This document shows positions 25,896 through 33,400 of a DNA stretch of 58,486 bases, one piece after another. Made by a program: the position numbers and the translations under genes. The notes beneath the pieces are model-generated. The model was not told where the DNA came from. It made no database searches and saw only the letters and a program-made list of their open reading frames with translations. Source of the stretch: Actinomycetota bacterium (GTDB taxonomy: Bacteria > Actinomycetota > Thermoleophilia > Gaiellales > Gaiellaceae); assembly GCA_003162055.1 (NCBI GenBank), contig PMNA01000022.1:1-58486 (forward strand), written 5' to 3'. Each line of letters starts with the position of its first letter. The stretch's first letter is position 1.

Positions 25896-26019
25896 AAGAC
25901 CCTGTTGTCCCGAGTAACCGAACAGCGCGGCGCGAAACGCTCCACAACTTGCTTCATCTCCTCTTTCGGCGGAGCAGACATGCTCACCGCCACACCCGCT
26001 GGCGCTACGCTTGGCAACG

Positions 26020-26433
26020 ATGGCTTCCAAGAAACAGCGCCGCCGGCGCGAAAAAGAGCTCCGGCACGAGTACGAATACGTCTACATCGACGAGGCGGGC
26101 AAGGAGGTCGAGGTCGAGCAGCCTCCCGCGTCCTCGCGCAAGGAGAAGGACCGTCGCCCCGCGGCCTCTTCGAGCGGGCGCCGTTCCGCGCAGGTGCGGC
26201 CGGTACAGCCGCCCACCTTCTCCTACCTGCGCAGGCAGGCGATCATCTTCTTCTTCATCATTTTCGCCGCCTTCGCGATCCTGAACAGGTCGATTCCCGC
26301 CGCTGCTCTGATGGCGGTCGTCTACACGGCTCTCATGCTGCCGCTGATGTGGCTGACGCAGCGGATGATCTATCGCTCCTACCTGAGGCGAACAGGCCAG
26401 CTTCCGCCTTCGCGTAAGCGCGGTTCGAAGTAA
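26020..26433 (+). CDS. Small membrane protein with charged N-terminus, unknown
   Basis: A 137-residue protein. The first 60 residues are highly charged (KKQRRRREKEL, then the motif EYEYVYIDEAGKEVEVE). Two hydrophobic helices follow (AIIFFFIIFAAFAIL and AAALMAVVYTALMLPLMWL) and then a basic tail. Nothing catalytic is seen. I associate similar proteins with Thermoleophilia but cannot name a family. It lies about 120 bp downstream of A-type element copy 1. Confidence 0.65.
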   Translation: MASKKQRRRREKELRHEYEYVYIDEAGKEVEVEQPPASSRKEKDRRPAASSSGRRSAQVRPVQPPTFSYLRRQAIIFFFIIFAAFAILNRSIPAAALMAVVYTALMLPLMWLTQRMIYRSYLRRTGQLPPSRKRGSK

Positions 26434-26459
26434 AAGCAACCGCCGCCGCTCGCGATAGT

Positions 26460-26465
26460 CAGAAT
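26460..26465 (+). promoter_or_regulatory. -10-like CAGAAT before the metallo-hydrolase gene
   Basis: Six bases separate it from GTG 26472. It is a weaker match to the hexamer than the others. Confidence 0.35.
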
Positions 26466-26471
26466 GGCGGG

Positions 26472-27110
26472 GTGAGTATCGCCGTCGACCACTACGAGCT
26501 CGGCCCGCTGCAGACGAACTGCTACGTCGTCAGGCCGGATCGCGCAGCCGCCGAGGCCGTCGTGATCGATCCGGGCGGCGACATCACCCGGCTGCGCCTG
26601 GAGCTGGCGCGGATGGGCGCCAAGGTTGTCGCCATCCTCCTCACGCACGGGCACTGGGATCACGTGCTCGGCGTCGTCGACCTGGTCGAGGCCTCCGGCG
26701 CCCCGGTCTACCTGGGCGAAGCCGAGTTGCCCGAGCTGGAGTCCGAAGGCCCCGAGCTACTGGGCTTTCCGCCGCTCGCCTCCTTCACTCCCGACCACCT
26801 GATCGCGGACGGCGACAAGCTCGAGCTGGCCGGGCTGGAGATCGAGGTCGTAGCGGTGCCCGGTCACCGGCCGGGGCACATGGCCTTCTTGATCGACGGC
26901 GGCCTGTTCTCGGGTGATGTTCTCTTTCGCGGCTCGGTCGGGCGCGCCGATCTGCCCGGCGGCGACTGGCCGACGCTGCTGGCCACGCTCGAGATGCTCG
27001 CTCGGCGCTTCCCGCCCGAGACCGCCATCTACCCGGGTCACGGCCCCGAGACGACTCTCGCTGCCGAGCTCCGCTCCAATCCCTTCCTGACAGCGTTGCG
27101 CACGAAATGA
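26472..27110 (+). CDS. MBL-fold metallo-hydrolase (glyoxalase II-like)
   Basis: A 212-residue metallo-beta-lactamase-fold hydrolase. The zinc motif LTHGHWDHVLG (T-H-x-H-x-D-H) is present. A further metal histidine lies in VPGHRPGHMAF, an aspartate in LFSGDVLFRGSVGR, and the terminal histidine in YPGHGPETTL. Size and the FRGSVGRADLPGGD segment are typical of the glyoxalase II-like branch. It overlaps hisS by 4 bp, an arrangement I associate with actinobacteria. Confidence 0.87.
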   Translation: MSIAVDHYELGPLQTNCYVVRPDRAAAEAVVIDPGGDITRLRLELARMGAKVVAILLTHGHWDHVLGVVDLVEASGAPVYLGEAELPELESEGPELLGFPPLASFTPDHLIADGDKLELAGLEIEVVAVPGHRPGHMAFLIDGGLFSGDVLFRGSVGRADLPGGDWPTLLATLEMLARRFPPETAIYPGHGPETTLAAELRSNPFLTALRTK

Positions 27111-28363
27111 GCATCGAGGCGCCCAAGGGAACCCACGACGTCCTGCCGCGCGAGTGGCCGGCCTGGCAACGGGTGCTGGACGAGGCCGAGCGGCTCTGCG
27201 CCGCCTACGGCTACCGGCGCATCGTCACCCCGACCTTCGAGGAGACCGAGCTGTTCGCCCGCTCTTCGGGTGAGGCCTCCGACATCGTTTCCAAGGAGAT
27301 GTACAGCTTCGAGGATCGCGGCGAGCGCTCGCTGACCCTGCGCCCGGAGGGCACCGCCCAGGTCTGCCGCGCCTACATCGAGCACGGCCTGCAGCGCGAG
27401 CCGCAGCCGGTCAAGACCTGGATGGTGGCGCCGATGTTCCGCTACGCCAGGCCGCAGAAGGGCCGCTACCGCGAGTTCTGGCAGCTTTCGGTCGAGGCTA
27501 TCGGCTGCGAGGACCCAGCGCTCGACGCCGAGCTGATCGCGCTCCAGCACGCCTGGTTGAAGGCGCTCGGCATCGAAGCAACCCTGCTGCTCAACTCGAT
27601 CGGCGACCGCGCCTGCCGCCCGGCCTACCTCGAGCGGCTCGAAGCGTGGCTGGACGAGCACTCCTCCGAGCTCGATGCCGAGGCACGTCACAAGCGCGAG
27701 ACCAGTCCCCTGCGCGTCTTCGACACCAAGAATCCCGAGCTGGCCGCGCTGCTCGAAGGCGCGCCGACGATCGGGGATGCGCTCTGCGCGGAGTGCCGCG
27801 AGCACTTCGAGGCCGTCAAGACCTTCCTCGATGCCTGCGGCGTCGCCTACGAGGTCGCGCCGCGGCTGGTGCGCGGGCTCGACTACTACACGCGCACGGC
27901 CTTCGAGTTCGTCGCGCCCGGGCTGGGCGCCCAGGACGCGGTCTCGGCCGGCGGACGCTACGACTACCTGGTCGAGACGATCGGCGGCCCGCCGACGCCG
28001 GCGGTCGGCTTCGCCAGCGGGATCGAGCGCATCGTCCTGAGCGCCGGGGAGAGCGAGGTCGGGAAAGACGGAACTGACGCCTTCTTGATTGCCGCCGAAG
28101 GGGCAGATCGCGTTCTGATGGTGAAGATCCTGGAAGAACTCCGCGAGAACGGACTTGCGGCAGATATGGACTATGCGTCGCGTTCGACTAAGGGTCAGCT
28201 AACTCAGGGCCAACGACTTGGAGCGCGCTGTCTCGTTTCCTTCTACTCGAAGAGCGCTCTTCTCGAGTGGGTAGGCTCCGGGAAATACCGGGGCGAGCCA
28301 GTAACCCCATTTGACGAAATCGTTAAGAACGTACTCGCTGGGCCAAGAGGGGACCTTTTGTGA
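27107..28363 (+). CDS. hisS: Histidyl-tRNA synthetase
   Basis: A 418-residue class II aminoacyl-tRNA synthetase charging tRNA-His. It has the N-terminal PKGTHDVLPRE, motif 2 around MFRYARPQKGRYREFWQ, the histidine A motif RGLDYYTRTAFEF and motif 3 AVGFASGIERIVL. The last 100 residues form the anticodon-binding domain. That last 300 bp is noticeably less GC-rich than the rest (about 56% against 70% by hand count). It is coupled to both neighbours by 4-bp overlaps. Confidence 0.96.
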   Translation: MSIEAPKGTHDVLPREWPAWQRVLDEAERLCAAYGYRRIVTPTFEETELFARSSGEASDIVSKEMYSFEDRGERSLTLRPEGTAQVCRAYIEHGLQREPQPVKTWMVAPMFRYARPQKGRYREFWQLSVEAIGCEDPALDAELIALQHAWLKALGIEATLLLNSIGDRACRPAYLERLEAWLDEHSSELDAEARHKRETSPLRVFDTKNPELAALLEGAPTIGDALCAECREHFEAVKTFLDACGVAYEVAPRLVRGLDYYTRTAFEFVAPGLGAQDAVSAGGRYDYLVETIGGPPTPAVGFASGIERIVLSAGESEVGKDGTDAFLIAAEGADRVLMVKILEELRENGLAADMDYASRSTKGQLTQGQRLGARCLVSFYSKSALLEWVGSGKYRGEPVTPFDEIVKNVLAGPRGDLL

Positions 28364-30099
28364 AGTGGCGTGACCTGATGTGCGGCGAGGTTCGCCGCGA
28401 GCAGATCGGAAAGAAGCTGACCCTCTCGGGCTGGACCGACACGCGCCGCGACCACGGCGGGCTGGTCTTTATCGACCTGCGCGACCGCTCCGGCGTCTGC
28501 CAGCTGGTGATCAACCCCGCGCGCGCGCCCGAGTCCTTTCAGCTCACGCACGAGATTCGCAACGAGTTCGTGCTGCGCGCCGAGGGCGAGGTCGTGGCGC
28601 GCGCCCCCGAGGCGGTCAATCCGAAGCTCCCGACCGGCGAGATCGAGCTGCGGGTCGACAAGCTGGAGATCATCTCCCGCTGTCCGCCGCTTCCCTTCCA
28701 ACTCGACGAGGAGAACGTCGACGAGACGCTGCGCCTGCGCTACCGCTGGCTCGACCTGCGCCGCGACCGCATGCAAAAGAACATCGCCCTTCGCGCGCAG
28801 ATGATCGGTGTCATCCGCCGCGTGCTGGAGGAAGCCGGTTTTCTCGACATCCAGACCCCGATTCTCGGCAAGCCCACCCCCGAGGGCGCGCGCGACTTCC
28901 TCGTGCCGGCGCGGCTACAGCCCGGGCGCTTCTACGCGCTGCCCCAGTCGCCGCAGCTCTACAAGCAGATCCTGATGGTGGCAGGCTTCGACCGCTACTA
29001 CCAGATCGCCATCTGCTTCCGAGACGAGGATCTGCGCGCCGATCGACTGCAGGAGCTGACCCAGTTAGACGCCGAGGTTGCCTTCCCCGACCTGGACGAG
29101 CTCTTCTCGCTGATGGAGCGGATGCTTCAGGCGGTCTGGCGCGAGTGCCTCGGGGTCGAGCTCGAGCCGCCCTTCCAGCGCCTGAGCTGGGACGAGGCGA
29201 TGGCACGCTACGGCTCGGACAAGCCCGACCTCCGCTTCGGGCTCGATATCCAGGAGGCGACCGAGGCCACGCGTGAATCGAAATTCGGCGTCTTTGCGAA
29301 GGCGCCCTGTGTTCGCTTCCTGCAGGTGCCCTGCGCGTACTCGCGCGGGGAGCTGGCCAAGCTGGAGGAGTTCGCCAAGGAGTGGGGAGCGGGCGGGCTA
29401 GCCTACATCGTCTATGGGGAAGACGGCGAGCCGCACTCGCCGATCGTCAAGTTCCTCTCTCCGGCCGAGCTGGAGCTCTTCAGTAGTGCACCCGGAACCA
29501 CCGTCCTATTCGGCGCCGGCGAGCCGGCGGCAGTCGCGCGCGCTCTCGGGCAGCTGCGGCTCAAGCTCGGAGAGGAGCTCGGCCTGATCAACGAGGATGC
29601 CTGGCGCTTCCTCTGGGTCACAGACTTTCCGCTCTTGAAGTGGGATGCCGACGATAAGCGTTGGGACGCGGTCCATCACCCCTTTACCCGCCCCGCGCCG
29701 GGCCACGAGGCGCTGCTCGAGAGCGATCCCGGCGCCGCCAAGGCACTCGCATACGACCTGGTCGGAAACGGCGTCGAGCTGGGCGGCGGCTCCTTTAGGA
29801 TCCACGAGCCCGAGCTGCAGGAGAAGCTCTTCGAGCTGCTGCGCATCTCGCCCGAAGAGCAGCGCAGCAAGTTCGGCTTCCTGCTCGACGCGCTCGCCAT
29901 GGGCGCGCCGCCGCACGGAGGCATCGCGTTTGGCATCGAGCGCATGCTGATGGTGCTAGGCCACGAGCCAAATCTCCGCGATACGCAGGCATTTCCCAAG
30001 AACCAGGCCGGCGCCGACCCAATGACGGGAGCTCCTTCGGAGGCCGATCCGAAGCACCTGCGCGAGCTGGGCATCAAGGCGGTCATGCCTCCTCACTGA
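28360..30099 (+). CDS. aspS: Aspartyl-tRNA synthetase, bacterial type
   Basis: A 579-residue class II synthetase. It begins with an OB-fold anticodon domain (LSGWTDTRRDHGGLVFIDLRD split by description), then the catalytic domain with QSPQLYKQ, CFRDEDLRADRLQEL (motif 2) and FGIERMLMVLG (motif 3). Length indicates that the bacterial GAD insertion is present. The GTG start overlaps the hisS stop. Whether it also charges tRNA-Asn cannot be decided here. Confidence 0.96.
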   Translation: MKWRDLMCGEVRREQIGKKLTLSGWTDTRRDHGGLVFIDLRDRSGVCQLVINPARAPESFQLTHEIRNEFVLRAEGEVVARAPEAVNPKLPTGEIELRVDKLEIISRCPPLPFQLDEENVDETLRLRYRWLDLRRDRMQKNIALRAQMIGVIRRVLEEAGFLDIQTPILGKPTPEGARDFLVPARLQPGRFYALPQSPQLYKQILMVAGFDRYYQIAICFRDEDLRADRLQELTQLDAEVAFPDLDELFSLMERMLQAVWRECLGVELEPPFQRLSWDEAMARYGSDKPDLRFGLDIQEATEATRESKFGVFAKAPCVRFLQVPCAYSRGELAKLEEFAKEWGAGGLAYIVYGEDGEPHSPIVKFLSPAELELFSSAPGTTVLFGAGEPAAVARALGQLRLKLGEELGLINEDAWRFLWVTDFPLLKWDADDKRWDAVHHPFTRPAPGHEALLESDPGAAKALAYDLVGNGVELGGGSFRIHEPELQEKLFELLRISPEEQRSKFGFLLDALAMGAPPHGGIAFGIERMLMVLGHEPNLRDTQAFPKNQAGADPMTGAPSEADPKHLRELGIKAVMPPH

Positions 30100-30226
30100 G
30101 AGCCTCCCGCGCTGGCCCGACGCGGTCGGCCTAAGTCCGGTGGGCAATTCAACCGATGGAGCAGGCATACTTCATCCCTAAGCGAATTTCTGTTTTGTAA
30201 TCACGCGTGAGCGAGGAGAGCGAGCC

Positions 30227-31321
30227 ATGTCGACGCAAGATCCAGGAAGAGCACAACCGGCGGCGCTGACGTCCCTCCCGCGGATCGAGGACGTTCCGTT
30301 CACCGATCACGGATATGACCCCGATCAGGTTCGAAGTGCGTTCGATGCCTTCCAGCGTCACGTAGCCCAGCTTCAGGCACAGCTTCGCGTACTGCAGGCG
30401 GCAGGTCGCTCGAGCATGGAGTCCAGCGGCCACGCGGTTCGCATGGACGCGTTGCACCTGATCCGTTCCGCCGCCGAGTTCGCCGATGCGCTCGAGCGCG
30501 ATGCCCAGACCGCCTCCACAACGCAGCTCTCACGCGCTGAAGAGGAGATCAGGACGCGCCAGCAGGAGATGGCTGCTCGCACAGTCGAGGTCGAGCGCTT
30601 CCGCCAGGAGTCCGAGCGCCAGCGCCAGGAGATCCTCGGCGTCGCTCGCAACGAGTCGCGCGAGCTGCTCGCCAACGCCCAGCGCGAGGCTTCTCAGGAG
30701 CTGCGCGAGTCCGAAGCGCGCGGTAACAAGCTGCTCGAGCAGGCGCGGCACCAGGCAACCGAGCTCACCAACGCGGCTCGCGCCGAGGTCGAAGGAACGC
30801 TGGAGTGGGCACGAGCCCAGGCGGCTTCGATCATGACGCGCGCCCAGCAGGGTGCCGAGCAGCTGCTCGGTGCCGCCGGTCTCGGCGAGGACAAGGTTGG
30901 TCGAGTGGCGGAATCGCTCGTCCAGGCGGCCGATCGCGAGGCGCAGAGTGCCCGTTCTCCGGGCGGCGTGATGCGACAGGCCACCTCGATGCTGCAGGCT
31001 AGCGCGGCCGCCGCCGCGGCGACACCGGCCGAGCTCGAGACCGAGGAGGAGCCCGAGGTCGAAGAAAAGCCCGAGGTCGAGCCGCCGATGGCCGCGGAGC
31101 CCGAGGTCAAAGGGTTCGCGTCCGAGGAAACCACGGTCGAGGAGTCGGAGATCGAGGAGCCGAGTAGCGAGCAGACCGAAGGCGCGGGCGAGCCGAGCGA
31201 GAGCGAGGACGAAGGTTGGACCTTTGGCGACGCCGATTCCGAGGAAGAGGAAGAGATCGAAGGGGAAGACGAGACAGATCAGAAAGGCCCCGGCGAAGAC
31301 GAGCCGCGGCGCCACTTCTGA
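30227..31321 (+). CDS. DivIVA-like coiled-coil protein with long acidic tail
   Basis: A 364-residue protein. A short N-terminal segment (DVPFTDHGYDPDQVRSAFDAF) recalls the DivIVA membrane-targeting region. Then comes a coiled coil over residues about 40-220 with heptad spacing and many Ala, Glu, Arg and Gln, an alanine-rich helix, and a C-terminal tail of more than 90 residues dominated by Glu and Asp. The sequence suggests a polar or septal scaffold; this is inference. Ribosome site GCGAGGAGAGCGAG precedes ATG 30227 by a few bases. Confidence 0.6.
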   Translation: MSTQDPGRAQPAALTSLPRIEDVPFTDHGYDPDQVRSAFDAFQRHVAQLQAQLRVLQAAGRSSMESSGHAVRMDALHLIRSAAEFADALERDAQTASTTQLSRAEEEIRTRQQEMAARTVEVERFRQESERQRQEILGVARNESRELLANAQREASQELRESEARGNKLLEQARHQATELTNAARAEVEGTLEWARAQAASIMTRAQQGAEQLLGAAGLGEDKVGRVAESLVQAADREAQSARSPGGVMRQATSMLQASAAAAAATPAELETEEEPEVEEKPEVEPPMAAEPEVKGFASEETTVEESEIEEPSSEQTEGAGEPSESEDEGWTFGDADSEEEEEIEGEDETDQKGPGEDEPRRHF

Positions 31322-31449
31322 TTCGCTTCCACCCGCTCCGCTGCGCGTCGGCCCTTGCTTGGCGCGCTCTCGAAATGGACAATGAGCTGGTCAGGTTCGG
31401 CGCTGAGTCGGCCGAGTTATGTCCCGCTCTCGATGGAGATCGCTGAAGA

Positions 31450-32319
31450 ATGCTGGGGAAACACCGTCTTCGACCGAGCTTTCTGCTCGAAGTCGTCTTT
31501 CTGATTGCGGTTTGGCTGATCGCCTGGCGCGTGTTCAACCCGCCGGCGGTCGTCCTCGTCTTCATCATCTTCGCCGCCTACGGGCTCGTGTTCATCTATG
31601 AGAATTGGCTCGACAACCTCAGCCGGCGCGAGCGAGCCGAGGCTCGGCGCGCATTCCGCAAGGAGAGCGAGCCCTATCGCAAGCCCGGCGACTCGAGCCG
31701 GAAGCCGGAACCGTCGCCGGTCGTCGAAAAGCCGAGCGAAGACGAGCCCGCCGCCGGCCACTCGATCTCAGAGCGCCTGACCGCCAGGCTGCACGGCCGC
31801 GAGAGGGAGAAGGAGGTCGCCGGCGCGCCGCCGGAGGTCGCGGTCCCGGACGCTCGGCCCGCGCCCGTTACTCCCGCGGCGAGCACCTCACCCGAAAGAC
31901 CTGTCGAGCGCATCGAGCAGACAGAGGCTCGCAGACCGCAACCGCAGCCTCCGAAGCGAGAGGAGCCCGCGCCGCCACCCCTGGCCGTAGACGCCCTCCG
32001 CTCTGTTTCCGAGGCGTTGAGCGCGCCTCGGAGTGAGCCGGCGCCCGTACGGCCTGCACGACCGCACTCACTGATGGCGGACATCGCTGCCGGCCCCGAC
32101 GCCCGCAAGCCGGCCGGCTCCGTCGGCGGCTGGAATGTCTGGCAGCTGGAGCGGCTTCTCGGCGCTCAGGCCACGCCCGACCCGGAGCGCGACTACGAAC
32201 GCTCGATGCTGCTCGTCTACCTGCGCGAGTTCGCCGATTCGGACGGCCAGCTTCCACCGCAGTTCGATGATCTCGTGCGCGAATCGTTTGCCGATCTCAT
32301 GCACGGCCCCGCGAGCTAG
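31450..32319 (+). CDS. Membrane-anchored proline-rich protein, unknown
   Basis: A 289-residue protein. Two hydrophobic helices near the N-terminus (LLEVVFLIAVWLIAW and VVLVFIIFAAYGLVFIY) precede a basic stretch and a long Pro/Glu/Arg-rich linker of about 140 residues. A compact C-terminal domain begins VGGWNVWQLERLLGAQ and reads ERDYERSMLLVYLREFADSDGQ. I do not recognise the C-terminal domain. It follows the coiled-coil gene on the same strand. Confidence 0.55.
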   Translation: MLGKHRLRPSFLLEVVFLIAVWLIAWRVFNPPAVVLVFIIFAAYGLVFIYENWLDNLSRRERAEARRAFRKESEPYRKPGDSSRKPEPSPVVEKPSEDEPAAGHSISERLTARLHGREREKEVAGAPPEVAVPDARPAPVTPAASTSPERPVERIEQTEARRPQPQPPKREEPAPPPLAVDALRSVSEALSAPRSEPAPVRPARPHSLMADIAAGPDARKPAGSVGGWNVWQLERLLGAQATPDPERDYERSMLLVYLREFADSDGQLPPQFDDLVRESFADLMHGPAS

Positions 32320-32410
32320 TGGCCGCCTCCGTGCACACGAGCGGCTTCGCCGGCTTCGCGTCAAGCTCCTCTTCGGCTGATCCGGCTCGCGCTCTCGCTC
32401 GAGGTTGCCC

Positions 32411-32833
32411 GTGAGACTCATCGTCCAGCGAGTCGGCGTGCTGGCCGGCGTGGCGCTGATAGCTGTGTTGGTGGCACTTGCGCTCGTGCATCACTTCGGC
32501 TCGAAGTCGGCGTCCACGAAGCGAACGGTGACCGCGGTACCCGCTCCGGGCACCAGCTGGAATGAAGTTCGCGCCGGCATCCTCTCGCTGACCGATCCGG
32601 GCAAGAAGACGGACTGCGGCGTGGCGATTCGTGTCACGACCTTCGGCGTGGCACATCCGAGCCTTCCCTGCGGCACGAGAATCTTCATCGCCTACGGCAA
32701 CGTGCGGGTGCTGACCCAAGTGATCGCGCGCGGGCCTTACGTCCCCGGCCGGGAGCTCGACCTGACTCCCGCGCTCGCGGTCAAGCTCAACATCAGCGGC
32801 GCGACCGAGGTCCGCTGGCGCTTCGCCCGCTGA
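32411..32833 (+). CDS. RlpA-like secreted double-psi beta-barrel protein
   Basis: A 140-residue protein with an N-terminal membrane anchor (GVLAGVALIAVLVALAL). The C-terminal 80 residues resemble the RlpA/3D double-psi barrel: FGVAHPSLPCGTRIFIAYG, VIARGPYVPGRELDLTPALA. The aspartate in ELDLT corresponds to the catalytic Asp of the related lytic transglycosylases. Cell-wall binding or cleavage is likely. GTG 32411 is preferred over TTG 32405 because GAGG lies six bases upstream. Confidence 0.72.
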   Translation: MRLIVQRVGVLAGVALIAVLVALALVHHFGSKSASTKRTVTAVPAPGTSWNEVRAGILSLTDPGKKTDCGVAIRVTTFGVAHPSLPCGTRIFIAYGNVRVLTQVIARGPYVPGRELDLTPALAVKLNISGATEVRWRFAR

Positions 32834-32865
32834 CCAGGGCCGAGCTGAGCACTGGGCGTGCGAGC

Positions 32866-32871
32866 TAGAGT
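32866..32871 (+). promoter_or_regulatory. -10-like TAGAGT for the 6S RNA candidate
   Basis: It has the same hexamer type as the leaderless promoters. It predicts transcription starting near 32878, just before the putative closing stem. Confidence 0.4.
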
Positions 32872-32877
32872 AAGACG

Positions 32878-33049
32878 GTTCGACCCTGTACGGAGCTTCG
32901 TGCAACAACGTAGAACCAACACCAAGTAATAGGGAGCCTGCGTCCGAGCCGCGGCGCCACCTCTCGCGAGGTCGCCAGAGCGAGGCAGGGCACCCACCTG
33001 GCTATCCAGGTTCACTTGGGCGCGAATGTTGCGGCAGGGTGGTACTCCG
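32878..33049 (+). ncRNA. ssrS: Probable 6S RNA
   Basis: About 170 nt with the architecture of 6S RNA, the RNA-polymerase-binding regulator. A closing stem pairs CGGAG (32891-32895) with CTCCG (33045-33049) and GCAAC (32902-32906) with GTTGC (33028-33032). An open central bubble follows. A terminal arm pairs CCTGC (32937) with GCAGG (32985) and carries the hairpin ACCTC-TCGC-GAGGT. On the 3' side of the bubble there is a small hairpin ACCTGG-CTAT-CCAGGT (32996-33011), which is also a 6S feature. As I recall, Bacillus bsrA likewise lies just after aspS, and mnmA is nearby here as there. The ends are approximate. Confidence 0.6.
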
Positions 33050-33100
33050 GCGAAAGTCGGCCCGCGAAAGCGGGCTTCGACTTTCGCCGGTATTATTTTT
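33047..33100 (+). terminator. Strong intrinsic terminator after the 6S RNA
   Basis: A perfect 13-bp stem, CCGGCGAAAGTCG (33047-33059) with CGACTTTCGCCGG (33078-33090), is capped by a second stem GCCCGC-GAAA-GCGGGC (33060-33075) and followed by TATTATTTTT. It is the only canonical terminator I found in the window. Confidence 0.9.
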
Positions 33101-33334
33101 GTGTACGAGTCTCCGCGCCTGCGGCGCGTGTGTCTCGTCTGCTCCTTAAGAGCGAGGCGGGCTGGCCGTGAGTTGTGGTCAGTGTTCGTGGTGTAGGGGT
33201 TCGGAGGATGGCGTTGAGTGAGCCGCAGCCGCGCATGTCGGCTGCGGCGGCCATGATCTGAGGTGCCTGCAGCTGTGGGAAAAGAGTTCCACTCTCGTTA
33301 CTGATTTCCGTTGACACCAACGCTGTCTTCTGAA

Positions 33335-33349
33335 CGGTGTCTGACACCG
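33335..33349. promoter_or_regulatory. Perfect 15-bp palindrome, possible operator
   Basis: CGGTGTC-T-GACACCG, about 50 bp upstream of mnmA. TGACACC also occurs at 33312, 30 bp upstream. Confidence 0.4.
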
Positions 33350-33388
33350 AGAGGTCGCGGCGGCCCGGGGGAAGACCCTTCGCTCGGC

Positions 33389-33394
33389 TAGCCT
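33389..33394 (+). promoter_or_regulatory. -10-like TAGCCT, leaderless start of mnmA
   Basis: It ends six bases before GTG 33401. Confidence 0.45.
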
Positions 33395-33400
33395 GACTGG

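Larger units (their letters stand above)
33101..33400. other. Non-coding gap between terminator and mnmA
   Basis: A 300-bp stretch. It contains TTGACACC at 33311 and a perfect dyad at 33335-33349, then the mnmA -10. An 84-codon minus-strand frame (33093-33347) has no recognisable protein. Nothing else is identified. Confidence 0.4.

Noticed and set aside
33093..33347. Eighty-four-codon minus-strand frame between the terminator and mnmA
   Set aside because: Low-complexity product with no conserved pattern, and it starts inside the palindrome region.
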